Below are positions 9,009-17,234 of a DNA stretch of 62,381 nt, in pieces; the first letter of the stretch is position 1, and each line of letters starts with the position of its first letter. The stretch is from Caballeronia peredens (GTDB lineage Bacteria; Pseudomonadota; Gammaproteobacteria; Burkholderiales; Burkholderiaceae): NCBI GenBank assembly GCA_001544595.2, contig FCOH02000032.1, forward strand, positions 1 to 62,381, written 5' to 3'. Made by a program: the position numbers and the translations under genes. The notes below the pieces were generated by a model. It made no database searches. It was not told where the DNA came from and saw only the letters and a program-made list of their open reading frames with translations.

Positions 9009-10337
9009 TCAGCGTTGAATCGTAGATTGAGCGGATGTTGTCGTCGGCAACGGAGTGCCGGTAAGGCGGCCGATATCGGCTATCGCCAGATGCGCGTCCG
9101 TAAGTGCCTGCACGTAGCGCGATTGCTCCTGAAAGAGCGTGCGTTGCGCGTCGAGCACATCGAGGAAGCTGAACTTTCCAAGTTCGTATCCCCGTGCCAT
9201 TGCTTCGAGCGCCTGACGTGCGGCCGGGAGCACGTCGGCTTTCAGGCGCGCCGCCTCTTGCTTCGCGCTTTCATAGCTCGCATAGGCTTGCGTCAGCTCG
9301 AGACGCAAGTTCGCCCTCTCGGTATCGAAATCGGCCTCGGCTTTCTCGGCTTTATGTGTTGCCTCGAGAAGCGCGCCTTTATTGGTGTCGAAGAGCGGCA
9401 GCGGAATCGAGACGCCGACGACTGCCTGGTTGTCACGAAGCCCTCCGGCGACGACGCGCTTCATCCCCGCGGTCACGGTGATATCCGGGATTCGCTTCGC
9501 TCGCTCCATCGAAATGGCAGCGTTGGACCGAAGCATCTCCGCCCTTGCTGCCCGCGAAAGCGGCGCGTCGTCGAGGCGCGGAGCAAGTTCCGAAAACGCT
9601 GCCATATCGGGAATGCTCTCGATATCGCCGGCGACCGTTCGATTTCGAATCGACGGCGCGCCCGTCACGGTCACGAGCTTTTCTGCGGCGGTCGAAACAC
9701 GCGCTCGCGCATTGACGACTTCGATCTGTACCCCGCTGGCCGCGACTCTCGCCTTGGTTGCTTCAACCGGTGACACCTTGCCTGCTTTAGCGCGCTTTTC
9801 AGCGAGATCGGCTGAGCGTGTCGCGATTTGCGCGGACTCTTCGGCTACCTGCAATTGCCGCTGGGCCGCAAGAAGTCCATAGAAGGAGGCGATGACCTGT
9901 GCACGAAGCGTGGCGTTGCTGCTGTCGAGCGTGGCGATCGCGACTTCGCGTCCGTACGAAGCGACATCGAGTCTTGCTCTGCGCTTGTCGCCGAGTTCGA
10001 TGGTCTGATTGAGCGCGGCAGTGGTCGTGCGCTCCGTGCCGCCGAATCCTTCCTGCAAGAGCGAGATGGACGGGTTCGGCCGCGCGCCCGCCTGCATGAA
10101 AGCGCCCGAAGCGGCATTCACGCTCGCGCGCGCGCCGCGGAGCATCGGATTGGCGTCGGCGGCGAGGCCGAGAATATCCGTCAGCGAAAGCGAAAGCGGA
10201 ATCGGCGACGCGGCTTCTTTCGGCTCATCTGGATCTTGCAGATCAATGCCGTTTCCAGAGTAAGCCGAACTTGTTTGCGCATATAGCGCAGGCCCGGCCG
10301 ACACCAACAAGAGGGCAATAAGAGAGCGTGCGCGCAT
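9009..10337 (-). CDS. czcC: CzcC-type outer-membrane efflux channel (TolC family)
   Basis: This 442-residue protein has a signal peptide (RSLIALLLVSAGPALYAQ) followed by two OEP repeats rich in long amphipathic helices, such as SLTDILGLAADANPMLRGAR and LRLELTQAYASYESAKQEAA. It is the trimeric outer-membrane duct of the Czc complex. It is the first gene of the operon. Its start lies 58 bases downstream of a conserved candidate CzcR site (10395-10423), with a possible -10 element TAGCAT at 10369-10374 on the minus strand. No clear Shine-Dalgarno sequence precedes the ATG. Confidence 0.9.
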   Translation of the reverse strand: MRARSLIALLLVSAGPALYAQTSSAYSGNGIDLQDPDEPKEAASPIPLSLSLTDILGLAADANPMLRGARASVNAASGAFMQAGARPNPSISLLQEGFGGTERTTTAALNQTIELGDKRRARLDVASYGREVAIATLDSSNATLRAQVIASFYGLLAAQRQLQVAEESAQIATRSADLAEKRAKAGKVSPVEATKARVAASGVQIEVVNARARVSTAAEKLVTVTGAPSIRNRTVAGDIESIPDMAAFSELAPRLDDAPLSRAARAEMLRSNAAISMERAKRIPDITVTAGMKRVVAGGLRDNQAVVGVSIPLPLFDTNKGALLEATHKAEKAEADFDTERANLRLELTQAYASYESAKQEAARLKADVLPAARQALEAMARGYELGKFSFLDVLDAQRTLFQEQSRYVQALTDAHLAIADIGRLTGTPLPTTTSAQSTIQR

Positions 10338-10394
10338 GACGAGATTGAGTGAAGGAATAATGCTGGCGATGCTAAGGATCGGCCGGCGTGCCAG

Positions 10395-10423
10395 GATGAG
10401 ATGAAGATGAGATTTCTGTCATC
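10395..10423. promoter_or_regulatory. Candidate CzcR operator A (czcC promoter)
   Basis: This 29-base segment begins GATGAGATGAAGATGAGAT and ends TGTCATC. It matches the segment upstream of czcR (13728-13756) at 27 of 29 positions. The right part contains an imperfect inverted repeat, GATGAGA and TGTCATC separated by 4 bases, similar in style to sites of metal-responsive OmpR-family regulators. It sits 58 bases upstream of czcC. The regulator assignment is inferred from position. Confidence 0.6.
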
Positions 10424-10582
10424 GACACAAAGCGGTGCGGACCCGGATACATGATTCGCGTTGCACACGCCAAAGCGCCCGCCTCGGCGAGCGTTCGGCT
10501 GAACCGACTGAACACGCTGACGAACCAAGAGGAGCCGTCGACGCCTATGGCCGACGACCTCGATCGGAAGAGAATGCGTCAG

Positions 10583-10849
10583 CTAGTCCGAAGCCTTCGA
10601 TGCGCTCGCGGCATCGGATGCGTCCGCCGTATGCTGCCTGGCGTAGCGTTGCTGGTTGCGCTTCAAGATGGCCTGCGTCGGAGGATATTCCGCGTCCCGG
10701 TGAGGCAGCCATCCGTCCTGCCATGCCTGCAGAAGCTCCGATTTAGCTTGCTCTCTTGTCTTTGCCTGCTGCGAGCCCGCGGGCGTTATCGACGAGCAAC
10801 CGCTCAAACCCAACATCAAAACCGCTGCCAGCATTGCTCCGCGCTTCAT
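10583..10849 (-). CDS. Small DUF4148 lipoprotein
   Basis: This 88-residue protein carries a lipoprotein signal (MKRGAMLAAVLMLGLSGCSS, lipobox LSGC). A DUF4148-type segment follows: TREQAKSELLQAWQDG, then AEYPPTQAILKRNQQRY. The start at 10849 is preferred over an upstream in-frame codon because AGGAGA lies 5-10 bases before it. The family is abundant in Burkholderia-type genomes and of unknown function. Two relatives (11114-11386 and 13979-14254) lie in the same metal island and share the YPP motif, though this one is lipid-anchored and they are soluble. It lies between czcC and the czcRS-side genes, so a metal-linked envelope role is plausible but not shown. Confidence 0.8.
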   Translation of the reverse strand: MKRGAMLAAVLMLGLSGCSSITPAGSQQAKTREQAKSELLQAWQDGWLPHRDAEYPPTQAILKRNQQRYARQHTADASDAASASKASD

Positions 10850-10919
10850 GACCGTCTCCTGACGCAAGCTTGTGTGATGAACGGAGTTTGGTGTCCGGAG
10901 GGTGCGTCACGGTGATAGG

Positions 10920-10943
10920 AAGATGATGCGACTGTCATCTTTC
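10920..10943. promoter_or_regulatory. Candidate CzcR operator C between two DUF4148 genes
   Basis: The segment carries AAGATGA, a 6-base spacer with different sequence, then TGTCATCTTTC. This matches the core of the czcR-upstream site in both half-sites and spacing. It lies between the divergent DUF4148 genes (starts at 10849 and 11114). The symmetry would allow either gene to be controlled. It is weaker than sites A and B because the first part of the motif is missing. Confidence 0.45.
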
Positions 10944-11113
10944 GACGCCCGGATGAATCACGCCCATGTCAGGGGATCGAAGCGTCACTAACGACGCGAA
11001 CTTCTCGCTATCTGTCGACTTTCTCATCTTCGTCTCACGTCGATGCACTCTTCGACGAAGATACTTGGGCCCGTGATCTGCCAGTTCGGCAGGCGACTCA
11101 CGGAGAGCGCGAA

Positions 11114-11386
11114 GTGAAAGCAACGAAAATAGCGATGGTCTTCCTGGTGGCAGGAATCGCGGCAGAGATGCCATTCCTCGCAGCGTCGGCTCAAGGCAAG
11201 ACGCGCGAGGAAGTACGTCAGGAGTTGCTCAAGGCCCGGCATGATGGAATCAGCCCGGCGAACAAGCCGCAATATCCGCCAACTGAAGACATGCTGAACA
11301 GAAACAGGGAACTTCACGCATTGACGACGCACGCCGGCGAAAAGTCGCCCGCGTTCGAGCAACACGACACAGTGGCAGATCGATGA
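11114..11386 (+). CDS. Small periplasmic DUF4148 protein
   Basis: This 90-residue protein has a GTG start with GGAGAG about 8 bases upstream. An N-terminal signal peptide (ATKIAMVFLVAGIAAEMPFL, cleavage near ASAQ) precedes TREEVRQELLKARHDG and NKPQYPPTEDMLNRNRELHA, the DUF4148 pattern. The likely location is the periplasm. It is divergent from the lipoprotein gene at 10849, with a candidate CzcR half-palindrome in between, and converges on the czcS-like gene. Function is unknown; the context points to metal stress. Confidence 0.8.
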   Translation: MKATKIAMVFLVAGIAAEMPFLAASAQGKTREEVRQELLKARHDGISPANKPQYPPTEDMLNRNRELHALTTHAGEKSPAFEQHDTVADR

Positions 11387-11516
11387 TCCGAGCCGCGGAC
11401 GATCGCCGCCCCACGGGCGCCGCGGCAACCTGACCGATCACGACGCGCGCGAACCGTCTGACTGGTCTATGCAATTGAAGCGCGGTTTCATGGCAATGCA
11501 ATCGCTGCAGATGACC

Positions 11517-12923
11517 TTATCGGTTTGCGTCCTGACATCGCTTGGGGAAGCGAAGCCGGAAGGTCGTTTTCGTTCCGGGCTCACTCTCGACGCCACTTTC
11601 GCCGTTGTGCAGGTCCATGATGGAGCGGACGATAGCCAGCCCCAGACCGGTTCCCGATGCCGAATTGTGTCGCGACGGATCCACTCTGTAGAAGCGGTCG
11701 AAGATCTTCGCCAGATGCTCTTCCGGTATTCCTTTGCCGCTGTCGGAAACGGCGATCGTCGTGATATCGGCCTGCTCGTCGCAGGTGACAAGGATTTCAC
11801 TGGACTTGGGCGCGTGAGCAAGGGCGTTGGAAAGAAGGTTGCTCAATGCTCTCTGGAAGAGCATCAGGTCCGCATCGATGCTTGCCTCACCGGCAACGCG
11901 GATCGTCACATCCGCATCTTCAGCCAGCGGCTCGTAGTAACCGATCACTCGAGCAGATTCCGCCCTCGCGTCGAGCCGGCGAATGTCCATTCGTGCATCC
12001 GCGCGCTCGGACCTCGCGAGAAACAACATGTCCTCGATCATGCGTGACAGACGCTGATACTCGTCTACGCTCGATTCGATGACCTCCCGATAATCGTCCG
12101 CCCGACGCGGACGCGCCAGCACGACCTGTGCTGCTGCCTGAAGATTGGTGAGCGGAGTCCGCATGTCGTGTGCGAGATTCGACGAGAACTGACTCAGGCG
12201 CGTGAACGATTCATTCAAACGGGCGAGCATGCCGTTGAACGCATTTTCGAGCTCTTTTAACTCCCCTGACGTTTCGAGCGAAGGCAACGGAGTCGCAAGG
12301 CGGCTCGACGACATCCGTTCCGCGGAGAAAATGAGTCGCCGCAGCGGCACGAGTCCAAAGTACGCGATGCCATAGGCAAGCGATGTCGTGAGCACGACAC
12401 CCGTCAGCGCGATGATGGCGATGGTGAACGCCTGATGCCGCAGCAGCAAAAGGTCGTAGGTGCGGTCGTACTGAATCGCTACCCGCATGACAGAACCGTC
12501 CCCGCGGCTGGTGCGCACATCGGCGACCAGATATCTCAGCCGGCCTTTCTCCGTGTCGAGCGTCACGAGCCGGCCGCGAGTGGGAATCGTGCGGACAGGT
12601 GCCGTGTCCGCGAAAGCGCTGGTCCGGACAAGCGCGCGGCCCGCGGCATCGAAAATGGCCAGATCCATGTTCCGGTGGCCATGAAGCGGGTCGATCCATT
12701 TCGATGTATCCCGCGGAACTTCATCGGCGCTTCGCACTTTCTCCAGATGACTGCTCATCGCGGAAAGCATGCTGTGCATCTGTTCTGCCGCTGTGAAATC
12801 GATTCGCCCTTTCAGCGATTCGTAAATGGCAAACTCGCTCGCCGCGAGAATGACGCTCGTGAGAAGGCCCACGAGAAACGTCAGCCTCGAACGTAAAGTC
12901 CTTGGGAGCAGACGCTTTAACAT
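11517..12923 (-). CDS. czcS: CzcS-type heavy-metal sensor histidine kinase
   Basis: This 468-residue inner-membrane kinase has TM1 at about 16-33, a periplasmic sensor region of ~130 residues, TM2 at about 168-193, then HAMP. The phosphoacceptor motif is NLAHDMRTPL with H252. The N box is NLLSNALAHA (N366), G1 is DSGKGIP and G2 is GTGLGLAIV. The architecture is that of CzcS/CopS/IrlS kinases that sense periplasmic divalent metals and phosphorylate an OmpR-type partner. Its ATG shares one base with the stop of the response-regulator gene (TGATG), so the two are translated together. The gene symbol rests on neighbourhood with czcCBA; CopS or IrlS type cannot be excluded. Confidence 0.85.
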   Translation of the reverse strand: MLKRLLPRTLRSRLTFLVGLLTSVILAASEFAIYESLKGRIDFTAAEQMHSMLSAMSSHLEKVRSADEVPRDTSKWIDPLHGHRNMDLAIFDAAGRALVRTSAFADTAPVRTIPTRGRLVTLDTEKGRLRYLVADVRTSRGDGSVMRVAIQYDRTYDLLLLRHQAFTIAIIALTGVVLTTSLAYGIAYFGLVPLRRLIFSAERMSSSRLATPLPSLETSGELKELENAFNGMLARLNESFTRLSQFSSNLAHDMRTPLTNLQAAAQVVLARPRRADDYREVIESSVDEYQRLSRMIEDMLFLARSERADARMDIRRLDARAESARVIGYYEPLAEDADVTIRVAGEASIDADLMLFQRALSNLLSNALAHAPKSSEILVTCDEQADITTIAVSDSGKGIPEEHLAKIFDRFYRVDPSRHNSASGTGLGLAIVRSIMDLHNGESGVESEPGTKTTFRLRFPKRCQDANR

Positions 12924-13603
12924 CAGTTTTCGGGCGAACGGACTTCGAGAACGTAACCCATGCCTCGAACCGTATGTATGAGCTTGGGATCGTATTCATC
13001 GTCGATTTTTGCCCGGAGGCGACGAATCACCGAGTCGACGACATTGGTGTCGCTGTTGAAGTTCATATCCCACACCTGTGCGGCGATGGTCGCGCGAGGA
13101 AGAATCTGGCCTTCACGTCTCATCAGAAGCCAGAGCAGCGCAAACTCCTTCGCCGTGAGAAGAATCACGTTTCCCTGGCGAGTGGCTTTGCGACGCGTAA
13201 GGTCGAGATGGAGATCGGAGACCTGGAGAATGTTGGAGTCGCTCGATTTGCTTCGCCTCAAGATGGTTCGGATTCGTGCCGTCAGCTCGACGAAGTCGAA
13301 AGGCTTGACGAGATAATCGTCGGCACCTAGTTCGAGCCCCTTTACACGATCATCGACATCGTCGCGCGCGGTCAGGAACAGCACCGGTGTGGCTCGTGTT
13401 CGGCGGAGATTCGTCAGGAGCGTCCAGCCGTCCTGTCCCGGAAGCATCACATCGAGAATCAGCAAATCGTAGTCTTCGGTCTCCGCCTGATGCTGGCCGC
13501 TGATACCGTCCTCCACCCAATCGACGACATAACCTGCTTCAGAGAGCCCTCGACGGAGATACGCTCCCGTTTTCACTTCGTCTTCAACGATCAGTATTCT
13601 CAT
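12923..13603 (-). CDS. czcR: CzcR-type OmpR-family response regulator
   Basis: This 226-residue protein has a receiver domain with acidic pocket E7/D8, phosphoacceptor D51 (LLILDVMLPG) and the KPFDF lysine. A winged-helix DNA-binding domain follows (VWDMNFNSDTNVVDSVIRRLRAKID near the C terminus). The start at 13603 is chosen because GAAGGG lies 7 bases upstream; an in-frame ATG at 13621 would add six residues. It would activate czcCBA and probably its own operon: near-identical 29-base sites lie upstream of czcC and of this gene. It is the first gene of a two-gene czcRS operon. Confidence 0.88.
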   Translation of the reverse strand: MRILIVEDEVKTGAYLRRGLSEAGYVVDWVEDGISGQHQAETEDYDLLILDVMLPGQDGWTLLTNLRRTRATPVLFLTARDDVDDRVKGLELGADDYLVKPFDFVELTARIRTILRRSKSSDSNILQVSDLHLDLTRRKATRQGNVILLTAKEFALLWLLMRREGQILPRATIAAQVWDMNFNSDTNVVDSVIRRLRAKIDDEYDPKLIHTVRGMGYVLEVRSPEN

Positions 13604-13978
13604 CTGCGTACCCTTCGCCATCCGTCAACGTGATTCGATCTTCAAGTCTGCAATCCTAAATTGCATAAGTTTTCTACTACGCATTTGCGGCCTTTGTCGA
13701 CACCTTACGGAAACGCCCGCGCATTCAGATGAGATGAAGATGAGATCTTTGTCATCTTTCTCCGCGCATTCTGCTCCTGCAGAAACGACGCATGCTTTTT
13801 CGGGCAACAGTCCTCTCCGTCATGCCGCGGTTTCGCACACGAATTCCATGGGCGCCGCTTTTCAAAGATGTTATTAGCCTGACAACATTCTCATCGGCAT
13901 ATCACTTCGACGCATTCTCGACTGGACATACTTGTCCTCATGACTCGCCATCTGGCAGTCAGATTCTGGAGATAAGCG
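13604..13978. other. Divergent regulatory region between czcR and a DUF4148 gene
   Basis: This stretch of 375 bases has no convincing gene. It contains the candidate CzcR site B (13728-13756), about 125 bases upstream of czcR and 223 bases upstream of the divergent DUF4148 gene. AT-rich runs near 13655-13690 on the czcR side could hold its promoter. I see no other clear element. Confidence 0.6.
13728..13756. promoter_or_regulatory. Candidate CzcR operator B (czcR / DUF4148 intergenic)
   Basis: A 29-base segment starts GATGAGATGAAGATGAGAT and ends TGTCATC. It is identical to the czcC-upstream site except at two positions in the central spacer. The extension TTTC after TGTCATC is shared with site C. 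The repeated ATGA units give a direct-repeat appearance as well as the GATGAGA/TGTCATC inverted repeat. Confidence 0.6.
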
Positions 13979-14254
13979 ATGAAGGTATCGAAACTCGCAA
14001 CAATCCTGGTAACGACAAGCATTGCAATAAGCGCTTTTTCGCAGACGGCCCGGGCGCAGGAAAAATCCCGTGCTCAGGTTCAGCAAGAGCTTGCCGACGC
14101 TCACCATGAAGGAACGATTCCGACCAACAAAACGCAATATCCGCCGAACGATGAACAAAAGGCGCGCAATCGAGCCGCCCACGCCACGGCACAACACCAA
14201 GGCGAAAAGGCGCCGGATCTCGACCAGCACGATCAGTTCGCAAAAGCGAAATAG
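13979..14254 (+). CDS. Small periplasmic DUF4148 protein
   Basis: This 91-residue protein has a signal peptide (MKVSKLATILVTTSIAISAF, cleavage near ARAQ). The mature part has SRAQVQQELADAHHEG and NKTQYPPNDEQKARNRAAHA, the same layout as the DUF4148 proteins at 10849 and 11114. GGAGATAAGCG precedes the ATG and gives a good ribosome site. It is divergent from czcRS and shares the region that holds candidate CzcR site B. Function is unknown. The triplet of related proteins in one metal island is the main clue. Confidence 0.8.
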   Translation: MKVSKLATILVTTSIAISAFSQTARAQEKSRAQVQQELADAHHEGTIPTNKTQYPPNDEQKARNRAAHATAQHQGEKAPDLDQHDQFAKAK

Positions 14255-14417
14255 CGCTAAAGCTGGATTACGCACGCGAAGCTCGCGCGCATGCATTTCG
14301 CGAGCTTCGAAGTCACCGTTGAAACAAAGCAGGCGTCCAGGCGATAAGCGTCTCCGGCATCGTTTCTTCGCGCCGCCGCCCGGTCGTCGTCGGCCACGTT
14401 ATCGTCGAACGGACGCA

Positions 14418-14786
14418 TCAGACGGACTTCACCGGCGTGCCGCAGTTGCTGCAAAATTTCGCGCCCTGCGCCACGGTCTGACTGCACTGCGAACAGGCCA
14501 GAGGAACGAGCGAAGTGGCGCATTGGCCGCAGAAGCGGGCGCCATTCGCATTCGACGCGTTGCACTTCGGGCATACGACATCCAATGCTCCCGGCGAAGC
14601 ACTTCCGGGCGACCTCCCCCAGTCTTCGCTGGAATGGCGTCGGCCATCATCGAATCGTCGGTCGTCCCGATACCGGTCGCCGTGATGTCCTCCGGCGTCA
14701 TCGTGGGCGCTGCCATGACCGCCTCCGTGTCCGCCTCGAGCGTGACCACCGTGATGGCCGCGGAACATTTTTTCGAGCCAGCTCAT
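14418..14786 (-). CDS. His-rich double zinc-ribbon protein
   Basis: This 122-residue cytosolic protein has two halves. Residues 10-55 are rich in His, Gly and Asp (HHGGHARGGHGGGHGSAHDD). Residues 70-120 form two zinc ribbons: CPKCNASNANGARFCGQC and CSQCSQTVAQGAKFCSNCG. It sits 24 bases downstream of the cadA stop on the same strand, so it may be co-transcribed with cadA. The His tract and eight ribbon cysteines suggest binding of Zn, Cd or Ni, perhaps as a buffer or sensor. This is inference from composition; no enzymatic motif is visible. Confidence 0.7.
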   Translation of the reverse strand: MSWLEKMFRGHHGGHARGGHGGGHGSAHDDAGGHHGDRYRDDRRFDDGRRHSSEDWGRSPGSASPGALDVVCPKCNASNANGARFCGQCATSLVPLACSQCSQTVAQGAKFCSNCGTPVKSV

Positions 14787-14810
14787 CGACTTCTCCTGAA
14801 GTTATCCGGC

Positions 14811-17153
14811 TTATTTGCGAAGCAGTCGCAAGCCGTTCGCGACCACGAGCAGACTTGCGCCGACATCGGCGAAGACCGCCATCCACATCGTGCCGAGGCC
14901 GGCGAGCGTCAGCGCAAGGAAGATTGCCTTGATGCCCAAAGCCAGCGTGATGTTCTGAATCAGGATCGAATGCGTAGCCCGCGAAAGCCGGATGAAGACC
15001 GGAATCTTGCGGAGGTCGTCGTCCATCAGCGCGACGTCGGCGGTTTCGATGGCCGTGTCCGTGCCCATCGCGCCCATCGCGAAGCCGACGTCGGCGCGGG
15101 CGAGCGCCGGGGCATCGTTGATGCCGTCGCCGACCATGCCCACCATCGTCTTGCCAGTGGCGAGGCTCTCCACGACACGCAGTTTGTCCTCGGGCAGTTG
15201 ATCGCCCTCGGCGCGGTCCACACCCACTTCTTTCGCAATCGCCGCTGCCGTGTGGGCGTTGTCGCCCGTGAGCATCGCGGTTCGCACGCCGAGCGCCCGA
15301 AGTTCCGAGATGGCCTCGCGGCTCGTCTCCTTCACCGTGTCGGCGACGACGAACAAGGCCAGCACGCGCTCGTCGTCGGCCAGCATCACGACTGTCTTGC
15401 CTTCGCGCTCATAGGGTTCCAGTCGCGCTTCGAGTTCGGGCGAGCAACGGCCGAGTTCTTCGATCAGCCTGTGATTGCCGAGCGAATAACGACGTCCACC
15501 GACGATCCCCGCGATGCCTCGACCGGGAATCGCCTCGAATTCCGCGACATCCAGACGCGCAACGCCGTCGGCGTCAGCGGTTCGTGCGATGGCAGTCGAG
15601 ACCGGATGGTCCGAGCGCCCCGACAGGCTGGCGGCGACAGAACGAACCTCATCTGTTTCGACGTCGCGCCCGAAAACTTCGAACGCCACCTGCACGGGCT
15701 TGCCGTGGGTAATCGTTCCGGTCTTGTCGAGCGCCAGCCAGCGGAGCTTGCGGCCTTGCTCGAGAAAGGTGCCGCCCTTGACCAGGATGCCCTTACGCGC
15801 GGCGGCCGCGAGTCCGCTGACGATCGACACGGGCGTCGAGATGACGAGCGCGCACGGGCACGCAATGACGAGCAGCACCAGTGCCTTGTAGATCCAGTCG
15901 AACCATGCGCCCGCGAAGAAAAGCGGCGGAACGACGGCAATGCCGAGCGCAATCACGAAGACGATCGGCGTGTAGACCTTCGCGAACTGATCGACGAATC
16001 GCTGTGTCGGGGCCTTCGCACCTTGTGCTTCTTCGACCGCGTGAATGATGCGGGCAAGCGTCGAATTGCTGGCCGACGCAGTCACGCTGTATTCGAACGA
16101 GCCGGACTCGTTGATGGTTCCCGCGAACACGCTGTCGCCCGGTCCTTTCTCGACGGGCATGCTCTCGCCGGTAATCGGCGCCTGGTTCACGGTGGAGCGA
16201 CCGTCGACGACGGCGCCGTCGAGCGCGATACGCTCTCCGGGACGAACGCGCACGATTGCGCCCAACGCGACCGTCGCGGCGTCGACATCGGCCCACGAGC
16301 CATCGGCCTGCCTGACGGTCGCGGTCTCGGGGGCGAGATTCATCAGGCCTTCGATGGCGTTGCGCGCCCGGTCGAGCGATCGGGCTTCGATGAGTTCGGC
16401 AATCGTGAACAGCACCATGACCATTGCAGCTTCTGGCCATTGCCCGAGCGCCAGCGCGCCGGTGACGGCAATGCTCATCAGCGCGTTGATATTGAGGTTG
16501 AGATTTCGGATGGCGACCCAGCCTTTCCTGTAGGTGCCCGTTCCTGAACAAACCACCGCAAGCAAGGCAAGCGCGGCGACTGCCCATACGGGCGACCCCA
16601 GCCAGTCTGCGACCTCGGAGCCCAACGCGGCGCCGGCGGCAATCGCGAGCGGCCACCAGGGCTTTCTCGCCGGCGGCGTCGCGCGACGGCGTGCTGCCGT
16701 CTTGTCCTCTGCGAATTCCGGGGTGAATCCCAACGTTGCGAGCGCGGCGACGATCGCCTGAAGGCCGTCGGGACGATGGACGACTGTCAGGACCCGCTGC
16801 ATCAGATTGAACTGCATCTCCGACACCTCGGACATGCCGCCGAGCTTCTTGCGAATCAGCGCCTCTTCGGTGGGGCAGTCCATCTCGACAATTCGCATCT
16901 GAGTGCGGGTGAAGCCTCCGATGGTCGACGCCTGTGCAAGCGCGGCGCGGGAGCGCGCGTCGTCTTGCGCACCGGCGTGCGACGAATGGTCGTGGCCGTG
17001 CGCATCATGATCATGGGCGTGCCCACACGTATCCTTGCGAGACGTCGCGCGGGACTGATCTTCGACCGAAGCGGACGCGGCGTTTCCGTGTGGCGCATTG
17101 TCGGCGGGTCGGTCCGTGAGAGTCGTGGTCTTGCTTCCGCAGCAGTGTTCCAT
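14811..17153 (-). CDS. cadA: CadA/ZntA-type P1B heavy-metal translocating ATPase
   Basis: This 780-residue inner-membrane pump exports Zn(II), Cd(II) or Pb(II) from the cytosol. The N-terminal region has MEHCCGSK, a His/Asp tract (GHAHDHDAHGHDHSSH) and an HMA-like domain with EMDCPTEE. The translocation motif is IACPCALV, the phosphorylation motif DKTGTITHG, and the hinge GDGINDAPALARADVG. The start at 17153 is chosen because in-frame codons further upstream lie inside the -10/-35 region of its own promoter. It is divergent from a MerR/CadR-type regulator with a MerR-style operator between them. It complements CzcCBA, which clears the periplasm. Confidence 0.93.
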   Translation of the reverse strand: MEHCCGSKTTTLTDRPADNAPHGNAASASVEDQSRATSRKDTCGHAHDHDAHGHDHSSHAGAQDDARSRAALAQASTIGGFTRTQMRIVEMDCPTEEALIRKKLGGMSEVSEMQFNLMQRVLTVVHRPDGLQAIVAALATLGFTPEFAEDKTAARRRATPPARKPWWPLAIAAGAALGSEVADWLGSPVWAVAALALLAVVCSGTGTYRKGWVAIRNLNLNINALMSIAVTGALALGQWPEAAMVMVLFTIAELIEARSLDRARNAIEGLMNLAPETATVRQADGSWADVDAATVALGAIVRVRPGERIALDGAVVDGRSTVNQAPITGESMPVEKGPGDSVFAGTINESGSFEYSVTASASNSTLARIIHAVEEAQGAKAPTQRFVDQFAKVYTPIVFVIALGIAVVPPLFFAGAWFDWIYKALVLLVIACPCALVISTPVSIVSGLAAAARKGILVKGGTFLEQGRKLRWLALDKTGTITHGKPVQVAFEVFGRDVETDEVRSVAASLSGRSDHPVSTAIARTADADGVARLDVAEFEAIPGRGIAGIVGGRRYSLGNHRLIEELGRCSPELEARLEPYEREGKTVVMLADDERVLALFVVADTVKETSREAISELRALGVRTAMLTGDNAHTAAAIAKEVGVDRAEGDQLPEDKLRVVESLATGKTMVGMVGDGINDAPALARADVGFAMGAMGTDTAIETADVALMDDDLRKIPVFIRLSRATHSILIQNITLALGIKAIFLALTLAGLGTMWMAVFADVGASLLVVANGLRLLRK

Positions 17154-17182
17154 GTCAGCGATCCGGATTGGTATAAGCTCCA

Positions 17183-17213
17183 AGTAAACACCTTGGAGCA
17201 ACTCCAAGGTCAA
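17183..17213 (-). promoter_or_regulatory. MerR-type operator and promoter of cadA
   Basis: A perfect inverted repeat, arms ACCTTGGAG and CTCCAAGGT around CAA, covers 17190-17210. On the minus strand TTGACC (17208-17213) is a -35 element and TTTACT (17183-17188) a -10 element. The spacer between them is 19 bases, the overlong spacing that MerR-family activators correct by DNA distortion. The transcript would start about 20-25 bases before the cadA ATG. The repeat also lies about 25 bases upstream of the regulator's own start, allowing autoregulation. Confidence 0.82.
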
Positions 17214-17234
17214 GGGCTATCCAAGGGACAGACG

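Noticed and set aside
14070..16547. 825-residue + strand frame
   Set aside because: Antisense shadow of cadA; no motifs, biased composition.
16776..17234. N-terminal extension of the MerR-type protein in the longer frame
   Set aside because: It would read through the cadA promoter and lacks similarity; the ATG at 17235 has a ribosome site and the canonical MerR start.
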